Shown here: positions 8,783 through 17,547 of the stretch, one piece after another | Layout: each line of letters opens with the position of its first letter | Position numbering within the stretch: position 1 is the first letter of the stretch | NCBI RefSeq assembly: GCF_024699985.1 | Contig: NZ_JAJONA010000001.1 | Span: 2,598,501 to 2,662,500, forward strand | Direction: 5' to 3' | DNA from: Phenylobacterium sp. J367 | Lineage (GTDB): Bacteria > Pseudomonadota > Alphaproteobacteria > Caulobacterales > Caulobacteraceae | DNA length: 64,000 nucleotides | Program-made: the position numbers and the translations under genes | Notes under the pieces: model-generated | What the model was told of the DNA's origin: nothing | What the model saw: only the letters and a program-made list of their open reading frames with translations | The model's database searches: none

Positions 8783-8813
8783 TTGACCTTCCCCCGTGGG
8801 AAGGCGGATCACG
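8783..8813 (+). promoter_or_regulatory. CueR-type (MerR family) operator-promoter upstream of copA
   Basis: TTGACC (8783-8788) overlaps a perfect 7-bp inverted repeat CCTTCCC-CCGT-GGGAAGG (8787-8804). CueR promoters have the same TTGACCTTCC...GGAAGG design. The space between the CCTTCC/GGAAGG arms is 6 bp here against 7 in E. coli copA; a missing C in the CCCCC run would explain this. A clear -10 hexamer is not visible (ATCACG at 19-bp spacing), so it may be weak or the spacer length wrong. Confidence 0.55.
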
Positions 8814-8848
8814 CTCAGCGCCGAAAGAGAGATGGGACCGATCACCTG

Positions 8849-10567
8849 ATGCGCCTGCGCATGCCTGACGTGACACGACGCACATTGCTGGGACGCACCG
8901 CCGCGGCCGGCGGGCTCGCCGCCGCCGGCGCCCTGCTGCCGGGCTGGGCGCGGAGCCAGACGCCCGGCCTCAGCCCGCGCCCGACCGCGCTGGAGGGCGA
9001 GCAGATCAACCTGACCATCGCCCATGCGCCGTTCCAGGTGGACGGCAAGGCGGGGCACGCCATCGCCATCAACGGCACGGTGCCGGGTCCGCTGATCCGC
9101 CTGAAGGAAGGCCAGAACGTCCGCCTGGCGGTGACCAACAACCTGCCTGACGAGGACACCTCGATCCACTGGCACGGCCTGCTGGTTCCGTTCCAGATGG
9201 ACGGCGTGCCGGGCGTCAGCTTCCCGGGAATCAGGCCCGGCGAGACCTTCACCTACGAGTTTCCGATCCGGCACGCGGGGACCTACTGGTACCACTCGCA
9301 CTCGGGCCTGCAGGAGCTCATCGGGCACTACGCGCCGATGGTCATCGACCCGGCGGGCGCGGAGCCCGCGCCCTACGACCGGGAGCACGTCATCGTGCTG
9401 TCGGACTACAGCTTCCTGCATCCGCACACCCTGCTGGCGCGGCTGAAGCAGCAGCCGGGGTTCTTCAACGAGCAGAAGCAGACCATCGCCGGCCTGCTGG
9501 CCGGGAAGGACCAGCCGCTGAAGGACCGCATCGAGTGGGCGAAGATGCGGATGGACCCCACCGACATCGCCGACGTCACGGCCTCCACCTACCGCTACCT
9601 GATGAACGGCCACGGGCCGAAGGCGAACTGGACGGCCCTGTTCCGGCCGGGCGAGCGGGTCCGGCTGCGGTTCGTCAACGCCGCGGCCATGACCATCTTC
9701 AACGTCCGCATCCCGGGGCTTCCCATGACCGTGGTGCAGGCCGACGGCCAGGACGTCCGGCCGGTGGAGGTGGACGAGTTCCAGATCGCCAACGCCGAGA
9801 CCTATGACGTCATCGTCCAACCGCATGAGGACCGGGCCTATACGCTGGTCGCCGAGGCCTCTGACAGGTCGGGAATGGCCCGGGGCACGCTCGCCCCGCG
9901 GGCGGGTCTGAGCGCCGAGGTTCCGCCGCTGCGCGAGCGACCGATCCTGACCATGAAGGACATGGGCATGGACATGGGCGGGCACGCCGGCCACCAGATG
10001 GACCATGGGTCCATGGGGATGCGCGACCCGGCGAACGCCCCGCAGGTGAAGCTGACGCCTGGCGTGCAGATGATCTCGCCGATGCCCGCTGACCGGATTG
10101 GCGACCGCGGGACCGGCCTCGAGACCGTCCCGCATCGGGTGCTGACCTACACCGACCTCGTGGCGCTCACGCCCAACACCGATGCGCGGCCGCCGTCGCG
10201 CAGCGTGGAGCTGCACCTGACCGGCAACATGGAGCGGTTCATCTGGGGCTTCGACGGCGAGAAGTTCTCGGAGAACACCAAGCCGATCCCCTTCCGTCTG
10301 AACGAGCGGGTGCGCGTCACCCTCGTCAATGACACCATGATGGCCCACCCGATTCACCTGCACGGCCACTTCTTCGAGCTGGTCAACGGTCACGGCGACC
10401 ACCAGCCCCGGAAGCACACGGTGAACGTCCTGCCGGGCGGCAAGCTCTCCTTCGACCTGACGGCCAACGAGCCGGGGGACTGGGCCCTCCACTGCCACAT
10501 GCTGCTGCACATGCACGCCGGGATGTTCCGGGTCGTGACCGTGCGTCCGCTGGAGGCCGGCCAATGA
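8849..10567 (+). CDS. copA: CopA/PcoA-type multicopper oxidase, copper resistance
   Basis: 572-residue periplasmic cuproxidase. A Tat signal (TRRTLLG plus hydrophobic stretch, SQ cleavage region) leads to three cupredoxin domains. Copper ligands are visible in IHWHGLLVPF, WYHSHSG, HPIHLHGHFF and the C-terminal HCHMLLHMHAGM. A Met/His-rich insert lies at about 368-393 (MKDMGMDMGGHAGHQM). PcoA/CopA proteins oxidise Cu(I) to the less toxic Cu(II) in the periplasm. ATG 8849 is chosen over a TTG at 8783, which lies in the operator; ATG 8861 is also possible. The 3' end overlaps copB by ATGA. Confidence 0.95.
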   Translation: MRLRMPDVTRRTLLGRTAAAGGLAAAGALLPGWARSQTPGLSPRPTALEGEQINLTIAHAPFQVDGKAGHAIAINGTVPGPLIRLKEGQNVRLAVTNNLPDEDTSIHWHGLLVPFQMDGVPGVSFPGIRPGETFTYEFPIRHAGTYWYHSHSGLQELIGHYAPMVIDPAGAEPAPYDREHVIVLSDYSFLHPHTLLARLKQQPGFFNEQKQTIAGLLAGKDQPLKDRIEWAKMRMDPTDIADVTASTYRYLMNGHGPKANWTALFRPGERVRLRFVNAAAMTIFNVRIPGLPMTVVQADGQDVRPVEVDEFQIANAETYDVIVQPHEDRAYTLVAEASDRSGMARGTLAPRAGLSAEVPPLRERPILTMKDMGMDMGGHAGHQMDHGSMGMRDPANAPQVKLTPGVQMISPMPADRIGDRGTGLETVPHRVLTYTDLVALTPNTDARPPSRSVELHLTGNMERFIWGFDGEKFSENTKPIPFRLNERVRVTLVNDTMMAHPIHLHGHFFELVNGHGDHQPRKHTVNVLPGGKLSFDLTANEPGDWALHCHMLLHMHAGMFRVVTVRPLEAGQ

Positions 10568-11805
10568 GGCGCCTGCTGATCCTCACCGCGCCGCTGGCGC
10601 TCGCGACTCCGGCCCTGGCCCAGGACCCGCACGCGCACCACCACGCGCCGGCGCCCGCCGCCCAGCCCACGCCGGATCCCCATGCGGGGCATCAGATGCC
10701 GGCGCAGTCCCCGACGGCCGATCCGCACGCCGGCCACCGGATGCCCGCCGCGCCGGCCGATCCCCACGCCGGCCACCAGATGCCGACTGCGCCTGCCGAC
10801 CCGCATGCGGGTCACCGGATGCCCGCCGCGCCGGCCGATCCTCACGCCGGCCACCAGATGCCGGCTGCGGCGGCCGACCCCCACGCCGGTCACCGGATGC
10901 CGGCCGCGCCGGCCGATCCCCACGCCGGCCACCAGATGCCGGCGCAGCCCGCGCCTGCCGACCCGCACGCCGGCCACCAGATGCCGGCCGCGCCGGCCGA
11001 CCCGCACGCCGGTCACCGGATGCCGGCGGCGGATCCCCACGCCGGCCACAGCATGGCGCCGGCGGTGGTCGGCTCCGAGCCGCCGCCTCCGCCGCCGACC
11101 GATCACGCGGCCGAGCGCTTCTATTCTGCCGCCGAGATGGCCGCCGCCCGCGCCCAGCTCCGGCTGGAGCACGGCGACGTCCGCTGGTCGAAGGTGATGC
11201 TCGAGACCTTCGAGGTCCGTCCCGACGACGGCCCGGACGTCTACGCCTGGGAGGGCGAGGCGACTTTCGGCGGCGACATCAACCGCTTCGCCTTGACGAC
11301 GGAAGGCGAGGCCGCCTCCGGGGAGCTGGAGCACGGCGAGGTGCAGGCGCTCTATTCCCGCGCCCTGGATCCCTACTGGAACCTGCAGGCCGGCGTCCGC
11401 CAGGACTTCGGCCACGGCCCGGATCGCACCTACGCCACCATCGGCGTGGAAGGCGTCGCGCCCTACTGGTTCGAGGTGGAGGCCGCCGCCTTCCTGTCGA
11501 ACAAGGGCGACCTGTCCGCGCGGCTGGAAGGCTCCTACGACCTGCGCCTCACCCAGAAGCTGATCCTGGAGCCGCGAGGCGAAGTGAGCGTCGCGGCCAG
11601 CGCCGACGAGGCGGCAGGCCTGGGGGCGGGCGTCCAGGACATCGAGCTCGGCCTGCGGCTACGCTACGCGATCCGCCAGACCTTCGCGCCCTACGTCGGC
11701 GTCCACTGGGAGCGGAAACTCGGCGACACCGCCGACCTCGCCCGCGCCCACGGTGAAGGCGTCGAGGACACCCGCGCGGTGGTGGGCCTGCGCGCCTGGT
11801 TCTGA
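10564..11805 (+). CDS. copB: CopB/PcoB-type outer-membrane copper resistance protein with His/Met repeat
   Basis: 413 residues: signal peptide (cleaved near ALAQ), a copper-binding repeat region (about 38-165) and a C-terminal CopB beta-barrel domain from about residue 180 ending in LRAWF, an outer-membrane C-terminal Phe signature. The repeat holds ten DPHAGH units, nine followed by QMP or RMP and the last by SMA. CopB partners CopA in periplasmic copper sequestration or export across the outer membrane. Translationally coupled to copA by the ATGA overlap. Confidence 0.93.
   Translation: MRRLLILTAPLALATPALAQDPHAHHHAPAPAAQPTPDPHAGHQMPAQSPTADPHAGHRMPAAPADPHAGHQMPTAPADPHAGHRMPAAPADPHAGHQMPAAAADPHAGHRMPAAPADPHAGHQMPAQPAPADPHAGHQMPAAPADPHAGHRMPAADPHAGHSMAPAVVGSEPPPPPPTDHAAERFYSAAEMAAARAQLRLEHGDVRWSKVMLETFEVRPDDGPDVYAWEGEATFGGDINRFALTTEGEAASGELEHGEVQALYSRALDPYWNLQAGVRQDFGHGPDRTYATIGVEGVAPYWFEVEAAAFLSNKGDLSARLEGSYDLRLTQKLILEPRGEVSVAASADEAAGLGAGVQDIELGLRLRYAIRQTFAPYVGVHWERKLGDTADLARAHGEGVEDTRAVVGLRAWF
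10675..11061 (+). repeat. Tandem 39-bp His/Met codon repeat within copB
   Basis: Ten units beginning DPHAGH, most 13 codons long, alternating largely between HQMP and HRMP so that the higher-order unit is about 78 bp. Each unit carries two His and one Met, both good Cu ligands. Units 1 and 7 are 15 codons and unit 9 is 11, showing slippage or unequal recombination. Confidence 0.95.
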
Positions 11806-11831
11806 TCATCAAGTTCCTGAGGAGTAACCCG

Positions 11832-12152
11832 ATGAAGTTCGTTCTCGCCGCCACCGTGCTCGCCCTGGCCACGCCGGCGCTCGCCCAGCATGGCGAACAC
11901 GCCGGCCACGGCGCCCATGCCGCTCATGCCGCGCCGGCCGCCACGGTCCAGGGCACGGGCGTGCTGAAGAGCATCGACGCCCGCGCCGGCACGGTGACCA
12001 TCGCCCACGATCCGATCAAGGCGCTGAACTGGGGCGCCATGACCATGCCGTTCAAGGTCGCCGATCCGGCTCTGCTGAAGGCCGCGGCGTCGGGCGACAA
12101 GGTGACGTTCCAGCTCAAGGGCCAGCAGATCGTCGCGCTCAGCAAGCGCTGA
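11832..12152 (+). CDS. CusF-like periplasmic copper-binding protein
   Basis: 106 residues with a Sec signal (ALATPALAQ), a short His-rich linker (HGEHAGHGAHAAH) and a CusF/copper-binding domain. The four Cu(I) ligands of E. coli CusF have counterparts: His in TIAHDPIK, Trp in LNWGAM and the two Met in AMTMPF. Its likely role is periplasmic Cu(I) handling, delivering to or buffering for the CopA/CopB pair. It sits 26 bp after copB with GAGGAG before the ATG and is the last gene of the operon, followed by a terminator. Confidence 0.92.
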   Translation: MKFVLAATVLALATPALAQHGEHAGHGAHAAHAAPAATVQGTGVLKSIDARAGTVTIAHDPIKALNWGAMTMPFKVADPALLKAAASGDKVTFQLKGQQIVALSKR

Positions 12153-12163
12153 GCCCGGCCCAG

Positions 12164-12194
12164 GCGCCCTGGTCAGCGGCCAGGGCGCTTTTTT
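12164..12194 (+). terminator. Rho-independent terminator of the copper operon
   Basis: Perfect 9-bp stem GCGCCCTGG (12164-12172) with CCAGGGCGC (12180-12188), 7-nt loop, then six T (12189-12194). It lies directly behind the cusF-like gene. Confidence 0.92.
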
Positions 12195-12312
12195 CCTGAG
12201 GGCGCGGCGCGGCCGTGCGTATCCCCAGTGACGCCGGCCCGCGCGGTCGAGCCTTCAGACCCTGCCATGCGACGCATGCGCAGATGACGTCATGTATTCG
12301 TGCAATAATCCT

Positions 12313-12346
12313 ACAGCATTCCGCCAATCACGCGGAGTGATGCTGT
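12313..12346 (+). promoter_or_regulatory. Imperfect inverted repeat, copy 1
   Basis: ACAGCATTCCGC (12313-12324) pairs with GCGGA-gtg-ATGCTGT (12332-12346), 12 bp interrupted only by a 3-nt bulge, with loop CAATCAC. It shares the core TCCGC...GCGGAGTGAT with a second copy 130 bp downstream. Operator or RNA stem-loop; regulator unknown. Confidence 0.5.
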
Positions 12347-12452
12347 GTGGTTTCTCAGGCAACGAGACACCCGAAGGTTGAATGTGGCGAAGAATGCGAC
12401 CTACAGAGGCCGTGCGTCACGATGGCGCACCGTCCGCATTCTATGTGATCAT

Positions 12453-12474
12453 CAATTCCGCAGCGGAGTGATTG
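12453..12474 (+). promoter_or_regulatory. Imperfect inverted repeat, copy 2
   Basis: CAATTCCGC (12453-12461), one-base loop, GCGGA-gtg-ATTG (12463-12474). The same core and the same 3-nt gtg interruption as copy 1, but a shorter loop. Confidence 0.45.
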
Positions 12475-12762
12475 CCTTATGACAGCGCTGCGTGATTGGA
12501 AGTCATTACGCATCGACCAAAAATAACCATGTCGATGCTTATATGTCGGCGTTCTGCGCAAAATTGTGTCGTGAATCTCGGGGATCAGACGGATATGAGC
12601 GCGAAATCGAGCTAATCTAGGGATTCCGGTGCCCTTTCGTGGGCGTCCTATTTGTATAGACATTATTGACAGCCGATGGCGGGAGGAGACCTGTTGTCGG
12701 CGCACGGATCGACCCGCCAGGGAAGCGGGCCGGCCGTCTCGCGGGATTTCGAGGGGGTAGGT

Positions 12763-15417
12763 ATGAAGCGGTTCACCAAGCAACTCCTGTTGGCCAGCGC
12801 GTGCGCCACTGTCGCGGCGGCGGGGCCGGCGTTCGCGCAGGATGTCGACGAGGTCATCGTCACCGGCAGCCGGATCAAGCGCGCCGACATCGAGGGCGTC
12901 GGCCCGGCCACCGTGGTGCAGGAGAAGGAGATCGCGGCGACGGGCATCGTCAACGTCGAGAACCTGCTCCAGCGGCTGCCCGCCGCGGCCGGCTTCGGCG
13001 GCAACCAGACCAACGCCTACTGGAGCTCGCGCGGATGGGGCACCGCGACGGTCAACCTCCGCGGGCTCGGCATCAACCGCACGCTCGTGCTGCTGAACGG
13101 ACGCCGCCTGGTGAACGGCGGCACCGGCGCCAACAGCGCCCCGGACCTGAACACCATCCCCACCGCCATCATCGGCCGCATCGAGGTGCTGAAGGACGGG
13201 GCGTCGGCGATCTACGGCACCGACGCGGTCGCCGGGGTGGTCAACATCATCACCCGCGAGAACTACGAGGGCTTCGACATCTCGGCCCGTTACGCGATCT
13301 CCGATGAGTGGGACGGCGACGACCGCACCGTGGATGTCTCCTACGGCTGGGTCGGCGAGCGCGCGAGCCTGTCGGTCGCGGCGACCTGGCAGAAGACCGA
13401 CGCGGTCAATATGGCGACCCGCGCGCCCTGTCCTCTGAACGGCGCGTCCGGCACGCTGATCTGCCTGGGCAGCGGCTCGACGGCCGGCGGCCGGGCCTCG
13501 CTGGCCAACGGTCAGATCGTCAATTTCACGGGCGGCAATTCCTACGCGCCCTACAGCGCCGCCCTGCACGGCTACAACGGCAATCCGTTCATCAATGCGG
13601 TGAACCCCATCGAGCGCTACACGACAGGCGCCTTCGGGAAATTCGACCTTACCGAGGATGTCGAGCTGTTCGGCGAAGCGCTCTACACCCGGCGCGAGAC
13701 CGAGCAGCTCTCCGCGCCGGGGACCCTGACCAACCTGGCGATCTCGGCGTCCAACCCGACCAACCCGACCGGCCAGAACATCAACGTCATCCAGCGCCGC
13801 CTCGTCGAGGGCGGGCCGCGCATGGCCTTCCAGGGAGACCGACACCTACCAGGTCACCGGCGGCGCGCGCGGCAAGCTGTTCGGCGATTGGACCTGGGAA
13901 GTGGCCGCCAACTGGGGCCGCAACGAGGGCATCGACGGCTTCACCAATATCGCCAACCGGCAGCGGGTGGCCCAGACGATCAACACGTCGGTCTGCAGCT
14001 TCGCGACCGGCGCCGCCATCCCCTGCGCCGACTACCTCGGGCCGGGCGACGTCTCCAAGGCTGTGGTCGACTACATCCTCACGACCACCGTGGACCACGG
14101 CGGCAACGAGACGCTCAACCTGACCGGCGACGTCACCGGCACGCTGTTCGAGCTGCCGGCCGGGCCGCTGCAGATGGCCGCCGGGGTCATGTCCCGCGAG
14201 GACAAGGGCTGGCGCGATCCGGACCCCCTGATCGTCGCCGGCATCGCGAACTCGAACCAGCAGAGCCCGATCAAGGGATCCGTTAAGGCCAAGGAAGCCT
14301 ATGCGGAAGTCGCGGCGCCGGTGGTCCGCGACCTGCCTCTGGCGGAAATGGTGCGCGTCGACGGCGCGATCCGCTATTCCGACTACGAGCGGTTCGGCAG
14401 CGACACGAACTACAAGCTCGGCCTGGACTGGACGCTCGGCTGGGGGATCCGCGCCCGAGCCACCTGGGGCACTGCCTTCCGCGTGCCGAACGTGGCCGAG
14501 CTGTTCAGCGGCGTCACCCAGGGCAACCTGACCACCACCGATCCGTGCAGCCGCTATAGCACCAGCACCAATGCGACCCTGCGCGCCAACTGCCAGGCCG
14601 CAGGCGTGCCGGCCAACTACATCCAGCCGAACAACACCATCCTGACCACCACCGGCGGCAACGAGAACCTCAAGCCGGAATCGGCCGAGACCCTGACCAT
14701 CGGGGGGTCTGGGAGCCGCCGCTGGTCCCCGGCCTGTCGCTCACGGTCGACTACTGGAAGATCGAGATCGAGGACGCGATCCGTTCGATCCCGGGTTCGA
14801 CCAAGCTGTCGGTCTGCTACAACACGCCGAACCTGGCCCACCCGTTCTGCAGCCCGGACAACTTCACGCGCAACACGGTGACGGGGGAGGTGAGCTTCCT
14901 GTCCTCGCAGCAGGTCAACGTCGGGGCCGAAACGGTCCGCGGCGTCGACGCCGCGGCCCGCTACAACTTCGACCTGATGGGCCGCTCGGCGACGCTCGAC
15001 GCCGGCGTCACCTACCTGAAGGACTACACCATCGTCCCCTATCCGGGCGGTGCGCCGATCTACTACCGCGGCTTCATCGGCGGCGGGAACGGCGGCTATC
15101 CGAAGTGGCGCGGCCTGACGAGCTTCACGCTCGACGACCCGCGCTGGAGCGCCACCTACTCGATCCAGTGGATCGGCAAGGCGACCGACTTCAACGCCGC
15201 GCCGACCGCCATCGGCTTCCGGACGGACGACGTGTTCTACCACAACGCCCAGGTCTCCTGGCGCGCGACCGAGCAGGCGGTGGTGGCCTTCGGCGTCGAC
15301 AACATCTTCGAGCCGGAGCCGCCGTTCATCCCGAGCTACACGGACGGCAACACCGACACGATGGTCTATGACCTCCTGGGCCGGCGCGGCTATGTCCGCC
15401 TGACCTACAGCTTCTGA
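12763..15417 (+). CDS. TonB-dependent outer-membrane receptor, two frameshifts
   Basis: About 884 residues when repaired. A signal peptide ending AFAQ is followed by a TonB box region (VDEVIVTGSRI), a plug domain with NLRGLGINRTLVLLNGRR and VLKDGASAIYGTDAVAGVVNI, and a beta-barrel ending in LTYSF. It imports an iron-siderophore, vitamin or other large substrate; the ligand is not evident. One extra G at 13833-13835 (repairs to AFQETDTYQVTGG) and one missing G in the run 14702-14707 (repairs to TIGGVWEPPLVPG) break the frame; net length is unchanged. The downstream PepSY genes suggest a metal-chelate substrate. Confidence 0.9.
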
Positions 15418-15485
15418 GGCCTCTGGCCGCGGGCGCCGCCGGGACCCCAACTCCGGCGGCGCCTGCCTTTCTTGCGAGAAGATCC

Positions 15486-16193
15486 ATGCGTTGGCCGGCC
15501 CTGGCCCGAAGCACTCATAAGTGGCTCGCCCTGATCGTGGCGATCCAGGCGGTCTTCTGGACGCTCAGCGGCGTCTACATGACCGCTGTCCACATCGACA
15601 TCATCCACGGCGACCGGCTGGTGAAGGCGGTAGCGCCACCGCCCATCGCCATGGCCGGCCTCGTCGAGCCGGCGCACCTGGCCCACCTCGCGCCCGGACT
15701 GAAGAGCGCCACGCTGGACACCCAGCTCGGCCAGCCGGTCTATGTGGTCCAGGCCGAAGGAGGGCCGGCGCTGTTCGACGCCCGCACCGGCCAGAAGATG
15801 TCACCGCTGAACGCCGAGCAGGCCGCCGCCCGGGCGAAGGCCCTGTTCGCCGAGGACGGCGCGGTGGTCTCGACCCAATACGTCACCAAGGCCCCGCTGG
15901 AGATCCAGACCCGCCCCGTGCCGATCTGGCGGGTGGAGTTCGAGGGCGCCTGGAAGCCGACCTTCTACATCTCGCCCTTCACGGGCGAGCTGGTGTCGCG
16001 CCGGCACGACCTGTGGCGCACCTTCGACTTCGTCTGGATGCTGCACATCATGGATTACGACGACCGGCAGGACGTGAACAACCTGCTGATCCGCGTCTTC
16101 ACCTGGCTCGCCGTCGCCACCGCCGGCACCGGCGGCTGGCTCCTCCTCTACAGCTTCCGCCGCAAGCGCCGCGTGCGAAAGGCCGTCGCATGA
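15486..16193 (+). CDS. PepSY-domain membrane protein 1
   Basis: 235 residues: N-terminal transmembrane helix (about 13-35, with the THKWLALIVAIQAVFWTLSG signature), a periplasmic part with two PepSY-like segments, and a C-terminal transmembrane helix (about 200-222) ending in basic RRKRRVRKAV. The HIMDY motif before the last helix is shared with the next gene. PepSY_TM proteins cluster with TonB receptors and are linked to periplasmic reduction of metal-siderophore complexes in some systems. It overlaps the next gene by ATGA. Confidence 0.85.
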   Translation: MRWPALARSTHKWLALIVAIQAVFWTLSGVYMTAVHIDIIHGDRLVKAVAPPPIAMAGLVEPAHLAHLAPGLKSATLDTQLGQPVYVVQAEGGPALFDARTGQKMSPLNAEQAAARAKALFAEDGAVVSTQYVTKAPLEIQTRPVPIWRVEFEGAWKPTFYISPFTGELVSRRHDLWRTFDFVWMLHIMDYDDRQDVNNLLIRVFTWLAVATAGTGGWLLLYSFRRKRRVRKAVA

Positions 16194-16948
16194 CCTGGTC
16201 GCCCATGTTCCTGATCCGCTGGCTGCACAAGTGGTTCGGCCTGGTGCTCGGCCTGCAGTTCCTGCTGTGGTCGGTGAGCGGCGCGGTGATGGCGCTCCTC
16301 GACCACCACAAGGTGGCCGCCGAGGACGCGATCCTGCCGGTGGCCCAGCTGCCGGCGCCGGCCGGAATCCAGCCGCTGGCCCGCGTCGTCGAGACCGCCG
16401 GCGGGCCGGTCACCCGCCTGCAGCTGAAGCCGCTCTATGACCGGTGGGTCTACGAAGCGACCACCGCGTCCGGCGTCCGGCTGGTGGACGCCGCCAGCGG
16501 CGCGCTGATCCCCATCGATGGCTCCAAGGCCCGCGAACTGGCGGTGGCGCGCTTCAGCAGCCAGGCGCCGGTCGTCTCGGTCACCCATGTGGCGAAGCCG
16601 ACGCTCGAAACCCGCGACATGACCCTGCCGGCCTGGCGGGTGCAATTCGCCGATCCGGACAACACCGCCGTCATCGTCTCGGCCGCCACGGGCGAGGTCC
16701 TGGGCGCCAAGAACGACACCTGGCGGCTCTGGGACATCGCCTGGATGCTGCACATCATGGACTACAAGGAACGGCAGAGCTTCAACCACCCGCTGATCAT
16801 CACGCTGGCGTTCGCGGCCGCCTGGCTGGCGCTGAGCGGGCTGATCCTGCTGTTCCGCAGCTTCCGGCGCTCGGACGTGGCCTGGGTGCTCGACCCGATC
16901 GAGAAGATGACCGAGAAACGCAAGACGGCCCGCGTGGAGGCCGGCTAG
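16190..16948 (+). CDS. PepSY-domain membrane protein 2
   Basis: 252-residue paralogue of the preceding protein: N-terminal helix with RWLHKWFGLVLGLQFLLWSVSG, periplasmic PepSY segments (ATGEVLGAKNDTWRLWD), the HIMDYKERQSFNHP motif and a final transmembrane helix (about 197-218) before a basic tail. Both proteins carry His in the first helix (HKW) and in HIMDY, possible heme or metal ligands. Translational coupling and pairing suggest the two work as a heterodimer beside the TonB receptor. Confidence 0.85.
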   Translation: MTWSPMFLIRWLHKWFGLVLGLQFLLWSVSGAVMALLDHHKVAAEDAILPVAQLPAPAGIQPLARVVETAGGPVTRLQLKPLYDRWVYEATTASGVRLVDAASGALIPIDGSKARELAVARFSSQAPVVSVTHVAKPTLETRDMTLPAWRVQFADPDNTAVIVSAATGEVLGAKNDTWRLWDIAWMLHIMDYKERQSFNHPLIITLAFAAAWLALSGLILLFRSFRRSDVAWVLDPIEKMTEKRKTARVEAG

Positions 16949-16965
16949 GCGCGGCAGGAGCAGAC

Positions 16966-17547
16966 ATGGCGGCGGAGACCCTGAAGATCCTCGGCTTCGC
17001 CGGCAGCCTCCGGAAGGGCTCCTACAACCGGGCCCTGATCCGTGCGGCCCAGGCGCTGGCGCCCGATGGCCTGGTCATCGACGTCCACGAGATCGACGAC
17101 GTCCCGCTCTACAACGGGGACGTGGAGGCCGAGGGCGACCCGCCGGGCGTCGCCGCCTTCAAGCGGGCGATCGGGGCGGCGGACGGCGTGCTGATCGCCA
17201 CGCCGGAGTACAACCACGGCGTCCCGGGCGTGACCAAGAACGCCATCGACTGGGCTTCCCGCCCGCCGCGCGGCGCGGCCCTGGCCGGCAAGCCCGTCGG
17301 CCTGATCGGCGCCTCGCCCGGCATGACCGGTTCGGCGCGCGGTCAGAGCCAGCTTCGCCAGGCCTTCGAATTCACCAACTCGCCCTGCATGGCCCAGCCG
17401 GAGCTGCTGGTCGCCCGCGCCCACGAGAAGTTCGACGAGGCTGGCCAACTCACCGACGCCGAGACGGCGAAGTATCTGGTCCGCTATCTGGAGGCCTTCG
17501 GCGACTTCGTCCGCCGCTGCCAGGCCGGGGCCGCACTCAGTCGGTGA
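16966..17547 (+). CDS. NADPH-dependent FMN reductase
   Basis: 193-residue flavodoxin-like protein of the NADPH-dependent FMN reductase family (SsuE/ChrR/YieF-like). Seen: [15 protein letters not shown] (phosphate loop), [31 protein letters not shown] (signature) and GASPG. It reduces FMN or quinones, chromate and similar acceptors with NADPH. It starts 17 bp after the second PepSY gene with AGGAG before the ATG, so it is likely in that operon and could supply reducing power for released ferric iron. Its 3' end overlaps purU by 11 bp, convergently. Confidence 0.9.
   Translation: MAAETLKILGFAGSLRKGSYNRALIRAAQALAPDGLVIDVHEIDDVPLYNGDVEAEGDPPGVAAFKRAIGAADGVLIATPEYNHGVPGVTKNAIDWASRPPRGAALAGKPVGLIGASPGMTGSARGQSQLRQAFEFTNSPCMAQPELLVARAHEKFDEAGQLTDAETAKYLVRYLEAFGDFVRRCQAGAALSR

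Larger units (their letters stand above)
12195..12762 (+). promoter_or_regulatory. Long lower-GC leader of the TonB receptor gene
   Basis: About 570 bp without a credible gene and visibly richer in A/T than its surroundings. It holds two related inverted repeats (listed separately) and presumably the promoter of the receptor operon. A plausible transcription start region is the AT-rich part near 12640-12670 (TATTTGTATAGACATTATTG). I do not recognise a known riboswitch. Confidence 0.5.

Noticed and set aside
8660..10564. A 634-codon minus-strand frame opposite copA
   Set aside because: Composition is Val/Arg/Gly/His-rich with no domain, and the plus strand codes for a clear multicopper oxidase.
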